Origin: Rickettsiales bacterium
GTDB taxonomy: Bacteria > Pseudomonadota > Alphaproteobacteria > UBA8366
Reading direction: 5' to 3'
Assembly: GCA_002724555.1 (NCBI GenBank)
Contig: PBOZ01000062.1
Span: forward strand, 1 to 41,429
DNA length: 41,429 nt
Part shown: one piece after another, positions 29,944-38,920 of the stretch
Numbering within the stretch: the first letter of the stretch is position 1
How the letters are laid out: each line of letters opens with the position of its first letter
Position numbers and translations under genes: made by a program
The notes under the pieces: model-generated
Databases searched by the model: none
Told to the model about the DNA's origin: nothing
The model's input: the letters and a program-made list of their open reading frames with translations, nothing else

Positions 29944-30566
29944 CAGCCATTATCCTCCGCATTTGCCTTCTCATCCCCGGGAAGCTCTCGTGTCATGGCC
30001 TCCCAAGGACTAAGAAAATCAAAAGACCGAAAAGCTTGTGTTAACTTAACCGGCTCATATACAACGCGCCTTTGCTCATCGTCATAACGCACTTCAACAT
30101 ACCCGGTGAGCGGGAAATCCTTGCGAAACGGATGCCCATCAAATCCGTAATCTGTTAAAAGGCGCCTAAGATCGGAATGTCCTGAGAAGAAAATTCCGTA
30201 CATATCCCAACATTCACGTTCAAACCAAGAAGCCGACGGATAAATGGACATGACTGATGTAACGGGTGTTTCCTCATCAACCGCCAATTTTATGCGAATT
30301 CGCTGGTTATGACGCAACGACAACAAATTGTATACGACCTCGAATCTGGCTTCGCGATCTGGATAATCCACGCCGCAAATATCAACCAACATTTCAAAAA
30401 GGCAGTTGGTGTCTGTTCGTAAGAATTTTAAAACTTTGGTTATACCCTCTGGACGGATCTCGACATTTAATTCCCTGTTCGCGATCCAATAACCCTGAAC
30501 TTCACTGGACAGCTGAGCCTCGATATAGCGGCCTAGTTCCTGCATTGATTGCGTTGCTTCATCCAT
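29943..30566 (-). CDS. nuoC: NADH-quinone oxidoreductase subunit C
   Basis: 30-kDa type peripheral subunit, 207 residues. The family signature is [20 protein letters not shown] followed by [28 protein letters not shown] closes the conserved part, and a short acidic tail follows. It starts 9 bases after nuoB and is translationally linked to nuoD. Confidence 0.96.
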   Translation of the reverse strand: MDEATQSMQELGRYIEAQLSSEVQGYWIANRELNVEIRPEGITKVLKFLRTDTNCLFEMLVDICGVDYPDREARFEVVYNLLSLRHNQRIRIKLAVDEETPVTSVMSIYPSASWFERECWDMYGIFFSGHSDLRRLLTDYGFDGHPFRKDFPLTGYVEVRYDDEQRRVVYEPVKLTQAFRSFDFLSPWEAMTRELPGDEKANAEDNG

Positions 30567-30575
30567 ATTACCAGC

Positions 30576-31118
30576 CTAACGAGCAATCGTTCCAGTTCGG
30601 CGGATCTTCTTCTGTAATTGCAGAATGCCGTATATCAATGCTTCCGCCGTTGGAGGACAGCCAGGTACATATATATCCACGGGAACAATTCGATCACAGC
30701 CACGGACCACGGAATAAGAATAATGGTAATACCCACCTCCGTTGGCGCACGATCCCATCGAGATTACCCAACGGGGCTCCGCCATTTGATCGTATACTTT
30801 TCGAAGCGCAGGCGCCATTTTATTTGTTAAAGTCCCAGCGACGATCATTACATCGGATTGTCGCGGACTCGCCCGAACCACAACACCAAATCGGTCAAGG
30901 TCATAACGCGGCATATAGGCATGGATCATTTCCACGGCACAACACGCAAGGCCAAACGTCATTGGCCATAGAGAACCAGTGCGAGCCCAGTTCACGAGCT
31001 TGTCGGCTTGCGCGACAACAAACCCCTTATCTGCGAGTTCGTCAGAAACAGTCTTTAAAAGCGCTGTCTGTGCAGCGCCGGGTGGCAGCGCTTCCGCTGC
31101 CGGTGTGCTCACTCCCAT
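30576..31118 (-). CDS. nuoB: NADH-quinone oxidoreductase subunit B
   Basis: Carries the terminal cluster N2 that hands electrons to quinone. 180 residues. Ligands are the adjacent pair C59-C60 in [12 protein letters not shown]124 in [10 protein letters not shown] and C154 in [11 protein letters not shown]. The N-terminal 30 residues are variable and Ala/Pro-rich. Its start overlaps the end of nuoA by 10 bases. Confidence 0.97.
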   Translation of the reverse strand: MGVSTPAAEALPPGAAQTALLKTVSDELADKGFVVAQADKLVNWARTGSLWPMTFGLACCAVEMIHAYMPRYDLDRFGVVVRASPRQSDVMIVAGTLTNKMAPALRKVYDQMAEPRWVISMGSCANGGGYYHYSYSVVRGCDRIVPVDIYVPGCPPTAEALIYGILQLQKKIRRTGTIAR

Positions 31119-31474
31119 TCAAGCGCTCCTTTCCTCCATTCGTATATGAAACCGATCGTCAACACGCCAAGGAAGATGATCATTGACCAAAAACCGAACA
31201 TGCCAACATCGCCGAATGCAACTGCCCACGGAAACAGAAATGCCACTTCAAGGTCAAAAATAATGAAAAGGATTGCAACCAGATAAAACCTGACGTCAAA
31301 ACGGCCACGGGCATCCTCGAAAGGTTCAAACCCACATTCATACGGGGATAGCTTCTCAGGATCTGGCTTTTGCGAAGCAATTACAATGCTGGCAACCAAC
31401 ATTGCGCAAGCTATTCCAACTGCGATACCAATAAAAATCAATATTGGCAAATATTCGCGTAAAAGATCTTCCAT
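31109..31474 (-). CDS. nuoA: NADH-quinone oxidoreductase subunit A
   Basis: Small membrane subunit at the junction of the arms, 121 residues and three helices. The conserved loop is [20 protein letters not shown], followed by [18 protein letters not shown] with its membrane acid. It is the first gene of the 14-gene nuo block; all genes to 11707 follow on the same strand with small gaps. Confidence 0.96.
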   Translation of the reverse strand: MEDLLREYLPILIFIGIAVGIACAMLVASIVIASQKPDPEKLSPYECGFEPFEDARGRFDVRFYLVAILFIIFDLEVAFLFPWAVAFGDVGMFGFWSMIIFLGVLTIGFIYEWRKGALEWE

Positions 31475-31699
31475 TGCCCACCCATTTCTATTCGACCCAC
31501 ACGCCTGTGGGACAAGAAACGTTTCTCCAGACGGCGCGATAATACGCCGACCCTCCCAACACGCAATATATAGTTTACCCGAATATAGATATAAAAATAA
31601 ACCATGTGACGATCGCGCATTTGTAAACTGCTAATGAAATGAAAATGCAGAACGAAGAGCAAATCAGACTAAAAGAGATCATTATAGCCGTTCGATTGA
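31475..31699 (-). promoter_or_regulatory. nuo upstream region with candidate promoter
   Basis: 225 bases separate the molybdoenzyme stop from nuoA. In the nuo sense there is a perfect TATAAT (31681-31686), but no good -35 hexamer at 16-18 bases, so it is a weak call. A 6-bp stem with a 4-base loop (31496-31511, CCCACA/TGTGGG) lies 22 bases before the nuoA ATG. The spacer is much wider than gaps inside the block, which supports an independent promoter here. I see no coding sequence. Confidence 0.3.
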
Positions 31700-33829
31700 T
31701 CAGACAGGCGTTAAACGACAACGTCTACCCCGAGAATCCGACGATCCAGTGACAGGATCCCAGGGCCCGCCATATGACATAGCGCCATTAATATTAATCT
31801 CGCGAGCACCCATTTCCGGATCGTCGCTGAATGGTTCCCACCACCCCATACCCGTTGCAACAACCCCGCGAGGGGTAGTATCCGATAGTTGTGCCCGTGC
31901 CCGGCTCCCGACAGAGACACCTTTTGTTTGAATTAAAACCCATTCAGCATCACAAATTTTATTCTCGGCCGCCGTCTCTGGATGGATTTGGACTATTGGA
32001 TCGGGCGATATGCGACGCGCCCACTTTTGATCACGGAACCTAGAATGGTGATAAGTTTTTTCGCGAAGCCCCGTAAGTAAAATCAACGGATATTGGCTGC
32101 GTTCCTCAGAACCCACTGCATCTGCATTTGGCCGCACATAATTGGGCAACGGGTCTAAACCGAGTGCCTGTAATTTTTCTGAATAGAGTTCCACCTTGCC
32201 GCTAATAGTTGGGAAGCCGGTTTCCTCAAAATTTCCTAGTTTATAAGGAAATTTTGAAAACCCTTTCGTTTCCAGTTCCTCAATAGTGATGCCACTTTTC
32301 CCGAGCAAATATTCGTTAAACGCTCGCTGATCCGACCAGGGCAGAAAATCTTTTGCCAATGCATCGCGATCTGCCAATTTATTTCTAAGGGCAAGGGCAA
32401 TATCCAAATCGCTCCGTGCTTCGCCACGAGGTGCAAGTACAGGGTGGGTATAACCAATGCAGGGGCCACTCCAGATTAGTTGAACCTCCTCTTCTTCCAA
32501 TGTGGTTGTTTTAGGGAGAACGATATCGGCAAATGCAGAGGTCGGATTGATGTTTTGAGTCGCAACGGCAATAAAATCGAGTGACTTTAGAGCCTCAATC
32601 GTTCGTGTCGCATCGGGATATGTAACAACAATATTAACACCACTGATGTACATTGCTCTTACGGGATACGGTTTTCCCGTCAAAATAGCTTCAATGACGG
32701 ACGGATTATGACATGCTGTCTGCCAACCTTCCGGACCTGACCATAGTGGAAATTGTTTCGCACCAATTGTCTGCTTTTCCACCTCAATGGGAAGACGAAA
32801 TTGCGGCTCGTGTATCAAATCAAGATACGTCTTAAAGCCTTTGGGTTTTTTAGTCAGGCGATTGCCTCCAAGACGATCAAGATTGCCACTAATTGCCACT
32901 AAACAATCAAAGGCACGAAAAGTCTGAACGCCAGCGCTAAATGCATCGATACCATGGCCTGGCACAAAAACAGACGGACCCGCAGCATATGCCTTTGCAG
33001 CGGCGACAATTTCTTCAATCGAGACGCCCGTTAAACGCGCTGCAACTTGCGGCGGAAACTCATCTATGCGCTCCTTGTATTTATCGAAACCATGGCACCA
33101 ACGTTCTACAAATATCGCATCATATGTACCCCATTTTACGAGAAGGTGGGCAATCGAAAGCGCTAGCGCTGCGTCCGTTCCTGGCCTTGGCCGTAAATGG
33201 ACGTCGGCAAGTTTGCTGGCGGGACCCTGAATCGGATCGATCACCACAATTTTACCGCCTCGCTTTTTGAGTGCCTTTAAAGCTCTCCATTGAGCAGGGT
33301 CCGCCGCATATGGATTACGGCCAACGAGCATCGCGCATTGCGCATTATCAATATCCTCGCCGTTCTTCATAGGTATACCGGTGATTTTTTCGCTCAATGC
33401 TTGGCACCCACCGCAGAGATCTTGATTTATCATCCAATTTGGCGATCCAATCGACCGCATTAGTAAAGCCATAATGGCGCCACGGCTGAAGGCTGCACCA
33501 CTAACCGCACCCACGATTGACATTGGCCAGTATTCGGAACGTACAGCCACGAGACGATCCACCATTTCGTCGAGAGCGGCTTCCCAGGAAATACGCTCCC
33601 ACTCGCCGCTCCCGCGCGCACCAACACGGCGCATTGGAAAGAGCAGACGATTTTTGTTATCCGTCCACTCGCGAACCGCCCTGATACCCTTTATACAAAA
33701 TGCTCCTTTCGACCCCGGATGATCCGGGTTTGGACCAATCTTCAAAATTTTTCCGTCGCGCTTACTAATTAGCGATCCGCAGTAGGCATTGCACTCCCAG
33801 CACTGACTTGGATAAACGGATTTAGTCAT
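31700..33829 (-). CDS. Molybdopterin-dependent oxidoreductase, DMSO reductase family
   Basis: A 709-residue enzyme of the bis-molybdopterin guanine dinucleotide family. The N-terminal 4Fe-4S motif is complete (C10, C13, C17, C45). WERISWEAALDEMVDRL, GRNPYAADPAQW and VVIDPIQGPASKLADVHLRP are cofactor-domain marks, and the C-terminal cofactor-binding domain ends in VTGSSDSRGRRCRLTPV. The metal ligand should lie in NQDLCGGCQALSEK, probably C139 or C142. No signal peptide or Tat motif is seen, so it is probably cytoplasmic. Start ATG 33827-33829 is preferred over GTG 33850 because GAGG lies just upstream. No dedicated electron-transfer subunit is adjacent. The substrate cannot be read from sequence. 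It is divergent from the amidase gene. Confidence 0.87.
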   Translation of the reverse strand: MTKSVYPSQCWECNAYCGSLISKRDGKILKIGPNPDHPGSKGAFCIKGIRAVREWTDNKNRLLFPMRRVGARGSGEWERISWEAALDEMVDRLVAVRSEYWPMSIVGAVSGAAFSRGAIMALLMRSIGSPNWMINQDLCGGCQALSEKITGIPMKNGEDIDNAQCAMLVGRNPYAADPAQWRALKALKKRGGKIVVIDPIQGPASKLADVHLRPRPGTDAALALSIAHLLVKWGTYDAIFVERWCHGFDKYKERIDEFPPQVAARLTGVSIEEIVAAAKAYAAGPSVFVPGHGIDAFSAGVQTFRAFDCLVAISGNLDRLGGNRLTKKPKGFKTYLDLIHEPQFRLPIEVEKQTIGAKQFPLWSGPEGWQTACHNPSVIEAILTGKPYPVRAMYISGVNIVVTYPDATRTIEALKSLDFIAVATQNINPTSAFADIVLPKTTTLEEEEVQLIWSGPCIGYTHPVLAPRGEARSDLDIALALRNKLADRDALAKDFLPWSDQRAFNEYLLGKSGITIEELETKGFSKFPYKLGNFEETGFPTISGKVELYSEKLQALGLDPLPNYVRPNADAVGSEERSQYPLILLTGLREKTYHHSRFRDQKWARRISPDPIVQIHPETAAENKICDAEWVLIQTKGVSVGSRARAQLSDTTPRGVVATGMGWWEPFSDDPEMGAREININGAMSYGGPWDPVTGSSDSRGRRCRLTPV

Positions 33830-33952
33830 TCTCAACCTCATTTCCCGCACTTTTTAAGCTAAGTTTAGATGATTTTCGCGCTACGGGAACCAATTGATAT
33901 TCGAAAGCGATAAAGTTCAATGAAGCCACCTCCAGAGCAAGGAACGCATTTC

Positions 33953-35233
33953 ATGAATTTAACGAGGCTATCCGCGTTGGAAATTGCTACCGCAATCAAA
34001 ACGGGCAAGACAACAAGTGAAGCAGTCACACGCGCCCTGCTTGATCGTATTGAAGAACGCGAACCAGCCGTCGACGCGTGGGAATACCTTGATCCCGATG
34101 CTGCTTTATCCTCTGCGAGAAAGCTCGACGAAAACCCTTCGGATGGAATAATCCATGGCGTTCCCGTTGGCGTGAAAGACATCATTGATGTAAAGGGCAT
34201 TCCGACAACTCATGGATCACCAATTCATGCGGAGAACCGTCCTTGTATTGACGCACCTTGTGTTTCGCTCGTACGAGGCGCAGGCGGCCTCATACTCGGA
34301 AAGACGGTGACATCGGAATTTGCGGCTCAGCGTCCTGGAAAAACTAAAAATCCTCATAACCCTTTGCATTCGCCGGCTGGCTCTTCCAGCGGCTCTGCCG
34401 CAGCCGTAACTGACTTTATGGTGCCTGTCGCCTTTGGAACCCAGACCGGAGGCTCTATTGTGCGGCCAGGTGCATTTTGCGGATGCATTGGCTACAAGCC
34501 AACCTATGGTGATTATAACCCACTAGGTGTGCATGATAATACGAGGAGTGTCGACACATTAGGCATGATGACCCGGACCATCGGAGATCAGGCGCTGATG
34601 AGAGCCGTCTTAACCCACATGCCATATCGTCCAATACAAACAGCCAATATCGAAAACCTCCGAATTGGCGTCTGCCACACCCCAAATTGGGACCTCGCCG
34701 ACGACGCCACACAGGCTTACCTCCTCCAAGCCGCAAGCGACTTGGAAAAAAGAGGGGCGTATATCGGCGAATTCAGCCTGCCCGATGGCTTTGACGAGGC
34801 GATCGAAGGTTTTGATTTTGTGTCCGGGTACGAAATATCGCGAACCTTAGCCTATGAGTGGTTCAATTTCCTGGAACTTCTGAGTGATAATATGCGCAAA
34901 AATCGGATACCTAATGGCTTGAAAGTCACACCAAGTGACTATCAACGCGGATTAGCAAAATTGGCTGACTATCGACGCCGTTTTAGTGAATCCTTAGAGG
35001 ATTGGGACGTCTTAATAACACCGAGTGCCCCCGCTGAAGCGCCAGCCGACCTTACGACGATTGGAGAGCCGCCATTCAATAGAATCTGGACTGGCCTTTA
35101 TGGCCCCGCGATCAACCTACCACTTTACACCGGGCCGAACAATTTGCCCATTGGTTTACAGGTTGTTGGGCATGCAGGACAAGACGACCATTTTCTTGAC
35201 GCGGCTGACGCCATATACAAAGCTCTTAAATAA
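33953..35233 (+). CDS. Amidase (amidase-signature family)
   Basis: A 426-residue hydrolase of the amidase signature family. The Ser-cisSer-Lys triad is visible: K75 in PVGVKDIIDVKG, the Gly/Ser stretch SPAGSSSGSAAAV (140-152), and the nucleophile S168 in GTQTGGSIVRPGAFCG. Start ATG 33953 has AAGGA 9 bases upstream; the ATG at 33920 lacks such a site. It is shorter than GatA (about 480) and gatB/gatC are absent, so it is a catabolic amidase rather than the tRNA amidotransferase. It is divergent from the molybdoenzyme with about 120 bases between, where shared control is possible. Substrate is unknown. Confidence 0.9.
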   Translation: MNLTRLSALEIATAIKTGKTTSEAVTRALLDRIEEREPAVDAWEYLDPDAALSSARKLDENPSDGIIHGVPVGVKDIIDVKGIPTTHGSPIHAENRPCIDAPCVSLVRGAGGLILGKTVTSEFAAQRPGKTKNPHNPLHSPAGSSSGSAAAVTDFMVPVAFGTQTGGSIVRPGAFCGCIGYKPTYGDYNPLGVHDNTRSVDTLGMMTRTIGDQALMRAVLTHMPYRPIQTANIENLRIGVCHTPNWDLADDATQAYLLQAASDLEKRGAYIGEFSLPDGFDEAIEGFDFVSGYEISRTLAYEWFNFLELLSDNMRKNRIPNGLKVTPSDYQRGLAKLADYRRRFSESLEDWDVLITPSAPAEAPADLTTIGEPPFNRIWTGLYGPAINLPLYTGPNNLPIGLQVVGHAGQDDHFLDAADAIYKALK

Positions 35234-35695
35234 CCGCGTATCTTAAAGGCGGGACCTAATTTTTAAATAAACCTACTTCAAAGTATACGGCTTAAGTGAT
35301 GAAGTATGCATCCCTATCCACCAATTGCAGCAATAAAAAACCCGAGAAACTGCGAATTAAGCCATCCGTAAGCTTTTACCGAACAACAACAGATCAATTT
35401 AAAATGCTGCATCCCAACTCTACTTTACGTCGCAAGCAAAAGTATATGTCAGGATGACAACCAAACCCGCTTCGGTTCCAATCTAAATCGGCAAAGTTTT
35501 TGGTGGTTTTATGAGAATTTTTGTTCCAAACAGAATCTACTCGCACGGGTTTTATAAAGAGCTGGTTACCGAACTTTTTTTAGTTGAATCAGTGGCAAAT
35601 AAGTTATTTAAACAATCAAATATCGCTTAGTTTTAATATTAATTTAAATACCCAACCATTTGTAATAATTGATTTTTTTCAATTTCCTGAATGAT
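35234..35695. other. AT-rich intergenic region
   Basis: 462 bases between the amidase stop and the convergent VOC gene. No RNA gene or convincing terminator is seen. The only ORF of note is 39 codons on the plus strand (35511-35630), beginning MRIFVPNRIYSHG, with a weak GGTGG upstream; I do not recognise it and regard it as probably chance. Confidence 0.5.
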
Positions 35696-36091
35696 TTAAA
35701 ATTTGCCCTCTTTTGGCAATTGGTAACTCGCGTTCAATTTATTTCCGACCGGATCGCGAATATAAGATAGATACAACTTATACACCCCTCGATCATCCAA
35801 TCTAGGCGGCGTTATGCTAATACCTCCATTAGACATACCAGCCGCATACCATTGGTCAACCATTGCAGTCGAGGAACAATGAAAACCGATAGTCCCACCA
35901 TTAGCGTGGGTGGCAGGCTCACCATCTATGGGTAATTTAATTAAAAATTGACCGCCCTGGCCCAACCATCTGCATTTTTCACCTTCTGCTTTACCAGGAG
36001 GTACACCAAGCACACTAAACAATGCGTCGTAAAATTTCTTAGATTCATCCAAATTATTCGCTCCAACCATTACATGACGGAAAAAATACAT
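35696..36091 (-). CDS. VOC family protein (glyoxalase/bleomycin-resistance fold)
   Basis: A 131-residue two-module VOC protein. Candidate metal ligands are H6 in FFRHVMVGANNL and the histidine in GTIGFHCSS. At the usual position of the last glutamate the sequence reads RDPVGNKLNAS with Asn, as in VOC subgroups that lack this ligand, so lactoylglutathione lyase activity is unlikely. Start ATG 36089-36091. It lies 46 bases after the TauD-type gene on the same strand and is probably co-transcribed, but a shared substrate is not evident. Confidence 0.85.
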   Translation of the reverse strand: MYFFRHVMVGANNLDESKKFYDALFSVLGVPPGKAEGEKCRWLGQGGQFLIKLPIDGEPATHANGGTIGFHCSSTAMVDQWYAAGMSNGGISITPPRLDDRGVYKLYLSYIRDPVGNKLNASYQLPKEGKF

Positions 36092-36137
36092 TCGAATAAT
36101 TCCTTTGCTAAAGCGTAACTAAAATAGAAACTCAAGT

Positions 36138-36992
36138 TTAGAAAGTTGCTCCGCCACGCACTACTGTTCGCTGCAAATGCCGCCGCTCCTTATATTTTTT
36201 ATAGGGCGCAGATTTATGCACCAGGGACGGATTGTCCCATACCACGAGATCACCAACCTGCCATTTGTGAGCATAAACGAAACGCTCCTGGGTTACGAAA
36301 TCTAGCAAGCGGAACAGCTCAGCCCGACCAGTTTCCTCGTCCATCCCTTCGATATGTGACGCATGATACCCTATGTAGATCGCCTTCCGTCCGTTTTCGG
36401 GGTGCGTACGAATTAGCGGGTGCGTGACAGGTGGCGCAAGGCGTTCCTCCTCGTCAGTAGCCGGACGCGAGCCAGAATTTCGCATAGACTGTGCCCAATG
36501 ATGCACACATTTTAGCCCGCTAAGCCTCGCCTTTTCATCTCTGGTTAGCGCTTCATAGGCATGGGTCAGGCTAGCAAACAGCGTTTCACCACCTTCCCTC
36601 GTCACCTCAATTCCGTGCAGAAAGGTCGCCTTGGACGGAAAAGGCATGTAGGATTTGTCCGTATGCCAGGAGGACGTACCGTTGTAGACCTTCCCTGGCG
36701 CGGGTGGCGGCAGAATATTGCCGTTTGCATCCAAGTTTGTGACCGTGTGAAAATTTGGCCGCGTGTAACCCCCATCCTGTTGGTTCACGTGCATCTCCAA
36801 TTCGCCAAACGATTCAGAAAACGCAATTAGTTCATCCGCCGAGAGTTCCTGATCCCGAAAAACAAGCACTTGATGCGTGTAAAGGGCATTGAGAATATCA
36901 CGCTTTAGGGCCTCACTAGGCGGAACTCGGCAGTCCACATCGGCAACTTCAACACCAAGCAAATTTGAAATTGGGGCCAATCTTAAAGGCAT
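36138..36992 (-). CDS. TauD/TfdA family dioxygenase
   Basis: An Fe(II)/2-oxoglutarate-dependent dioxygenase of the taurine/2,4-D dioxygenase family, 284 residues. The iron triad is H110 and D112 in SSWHTDKSYMPFPS, and H259 in VWDNPSLVHKSAPY; R275 in RHLQRTVVRG is placed to bind 2-oxoglutarate. The N-terminus (LGVEVADVDCRVPPS) is typical. No taurine transporter genes are nearby, so the substrate is open. Start ATG 36990-36992. A 55-codon ORF upstream overlaps this start. The VOC gene follows. Confidence 0.92.
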   Translation of the reverse strand: MPLRLAPISNLLGVEVADVDCRVPPSEALKRDILNALYTHQVLVFRDQELSADELIAFSESFGELEMHVNQQDGGYTRPNFHTVTNLDANGNILPPPAPGKVYNGTSSWHTDKSYMPFPSKATFLHGIEVTREGGETLFASLTHAYEALTRDEKARLSGLKCVHHWAQSMRNSGSRPATDEEERLAPPVTHPLIRTHPENGRKAIYIGYHASHIEGMDEETGRAELFRLLDFVTQERFVYAHKWQVGDLVVWDNPSLVHKSAPYKKYKERRHLQRTVVRGGATF

Positions 36993-37150
36993 TTTATTTC
37001 AACCATTAAATGAGCAAAATATTTGTCATAACCTTCGATGAACCAATTTCGAGAAAGATAATCCATCAATGGATCTATGGACAATTCAAACAACATATCG
37101 TTTGGCGGATCAGCATGTGAACCGTTAGCCACACACGACGCCTTTCTCAT
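36983..37150 (-). CDS. Possible 55-residue ORF overlapping the dioxygenase start
   Basis: An open frame from ATG 37148-37150 to TAA at 36983-36985, whose last codons overlap the first codons of the TauD-type gene. The product starts MRKASCVANGSHADPP and ends in an aromatic-rich part (DPLMDYLSRNWFIEGYDKYF). There is no clear ribosome binding site, and I do not recognise the sequence. It may be a coupled small gene, a gene remnant or chance. Confidence 0.3.
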   Translation of the reverse strand: MRKASCVANGSHADPPNDMLFELSIDPLMDYLSRNWFIEGYDKYFAHLMVEIKCL

Positions 37151-37372
37151 TACAAAAGTTTGTCAAAACGCAATGTAGGATTCGGCCTTACCGAAACGAG
37201 CCCACGCTAATCGCTTTCAAATTCCAGACAAGTCGATTTCCCCCTGTCTAAGTCACGGTTTAATTAATTTTTTAAGCGTAGATAAAATCGATACAGTAAT
37301 CTTTCTACTCCGAGAGACATTGGCAGATTTTTAAACAAGCGTTCGAGAAAAAATTCATCATTTTAAAATGAA

Positions 37373-37415
37373 GCACCGGACGGTCTAAGGTCTGGGCTCT
37401 TTGACCGTCCGGCGC
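37373..37415. repeat. Long perfect-core inverted repeat
   Basis: CCGGACGGTC and GACCGTCCGG form a perfect 10-bp stem (37376-37385 with 37403-37412). It extends by two more pairs after one mismatch (37373-37374 with 37414-37415), with a 17-base loop. It is far richer in GC than its surroundings. No T-tract follows on either side, so it is not a standard terminator. Possible roles include a small RNA, a REP-like element or a protein-binding palindrome. Confidence 0.7.
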
Positions 37416-37918
37416 GTTAGCCCTGCGCTCATACGGGGAAAATGATTTGCAGAGCAGAAGGGAGAAAGCAAAGCTTATACGATATTGTGCAAGAAGCAGA
37501 TCACAACGTCTTGAAGCATTTGCACCCTGCACCCCTTTATAACGGGCATCTTTACGCGGTTTGTGAGACAAGATCTTCTGAGCGACTATTCTCTGCAGAA
37601 ATAAAAGCGCGATGTTCCATCAATTTTTTTTCGTCGAAGTGCAAGACCACGCTCAAAATTTAGTGTTTCTGGATGCGCTCGCGATCTAGCGGTTTTTTCA
37701 TCCTGCGCCCTGCGCAATTCTGACAACGTAACGATCTTTTGCATAAAAATAGAAAAGTATGTCAGTTGATCTTGGAGTTTATACAGTATCAACAAAACTC
37801 TGGGAACGGACAACACTCGTCGAGCTTCCGCAAGCACTACAGGCGAAATGAAATTGGAAATTAGCCTGTTGGCTCACACTAAGGACGACGCAAGAATATT
37901 ACGAGGCAAAATTTGGAG

Positions 37919-38065
37919 CTACATGTTGGACGTTCGCTCAAGCCAGTCCTCAGCACTCTCACCCGGTAGTCGCTGTTCAAGGTAGCGTTCACGCAGCGTC
38001 GCAAGAGCACAAAACCAAGATGCAGACAAATCTGCAGCCCAGTCGTAGTTATCCTCATCATTCAT
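37919..38065 (-). CDS. Possible 48-residue acidic small protein
   Basis: Open frame from ATG 38063-38065 to TAG 37919-37921. The product begins MNDEDNYDWAADLSASWF and ends ESAEDWLERTSNM. It is acidic and tryptophan-rich and can form an amphipathic helix (LATLRERYLEQRLPG). The residue pattern looks protein-like, but no ribosome binding site is visible and I know no family. It is too short to be sure. Confidence 0.35.
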   Translation of the reverse strand: MNDEDNYDWAADLSASWFCALATLRERYLEQRLPGESAEDWLERTSNM

Positions 38066-38527
38066 GCAAAATCATAACAAATTGATTTTATATAAGGCTA
38101 AATAATTATTCTGCATTTGATCAATCATTGTTCTTCAATAGACAATACCTCAGTAAATGCGGTTATGACGTTTTGGCAGGAAAGGCAGAATCTGAGTGGA
38201 AACGGAAGGAGGCAAATGGGCCCAACGTGTGGGATTACAAGTTACGATAAATTTAATAAACGATTGTTATTTATTCCTAAAGTTAAGGAAGATGGGAGCA
38301 ACATTTGGAAATTCGTATGTACAAAGGATTAAAAATTCGACTGCACATATGCTGAGACTAGATAATAGATACGCTGCTTAAACTATTGTAAATATTGCAA
38401 ATATTTATTTTATCAGATCGGAAAAGGAAATGGTCAACGAACTCATAATTAAAAATTGCAATAAATATTGATCTCCTAATCGCAGTAGACCGTATCACTC
38501 ATTAGAGCAAAACGATTGGAGTGGAAC

Positions 38528-38707
38528 ATGATTGAGCACGACCTAAAACGAGCATTGTCGCGGGTTACGATTTTAGCTGAGGGTGCAGACAGCACAGACC
38601 AAGAAAGTATGTTTGATAGCTTGGCTGAAATAGCGCTGACTACTCAAAACGCTCTCGCTGATCATGCAGTACGAGCTCTTTTGCAATCAAATGAGCCCCG
38701 TGTTTGA
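38528..38707 (+). CDS. Possible 59-residue small protein
   Basis: Open frame from ATG 38528 to TGA at 38705-38707 with GGAG 6 bases upstream of the ATG, the best ribosome binding site in this region. The product begins MIEHDLKRALSRVTILAEGA and is mostly helical and acidic, with NALADHAVRALLQS near the end. It has no membrane segment and no known motif. It stands alone in AT-rich DNA. The ribosome binding site and protein-like composition favour a real gene of unknown function. Confidence 0.5.
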   Translation: MIEHDLKRALSRVTILAEGADSTDQESMFDSLAEIALTTQNALADHAVRALLQSNEPRV

Positions 38708-38866
38708 CCGCATATTGTCAAGTCTGCGCCTCTCAAGTGATAGCTTACCTTTCAAACAAGAATTTGTAACTTGACGCGTTTTTGATCGTACTGAATTCCT
38801 GCCATATCCATTTGGCCGGACCATCATTATAAATTGGTTGGTTTAGAATGGAATATAGGGATTTAA

Positions 38867-38920
38867 CGCTGGTTCGGTGAGACGTTTTGGAGAGAGGTTA
38901 AAACGAAAACCGAACCAGCG
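38867..38920. repeat. Two-tier inverted repeat
   Basis: CGCTGGTTCGGT (38867-38878) pairs perfectly with ACCGAACCAGCG (38909-38920). Inside it, CGTTTT (38883-38888) pairs with AAAACG (38900-38905), leaving small internal loops and an 11-base terminal loop. No T-tract follows. The nested shape fits a structured RNA or a DNA cruciform; it does not show the conserved ends of an integron attC site. Confidence 0.7.

Noticed and set aside
30266-31186. 306-codon plus-strand open frame
   Set aside because: It is antisense to nuoB and nuoC, both intact; the product shows no domain.
37586-37837. 83-codon minus-strand frame
   Set aside because: It begins with GTG without a ribosome binding site; the more protein-like part from 37744 also lacks one and matches nothing known.
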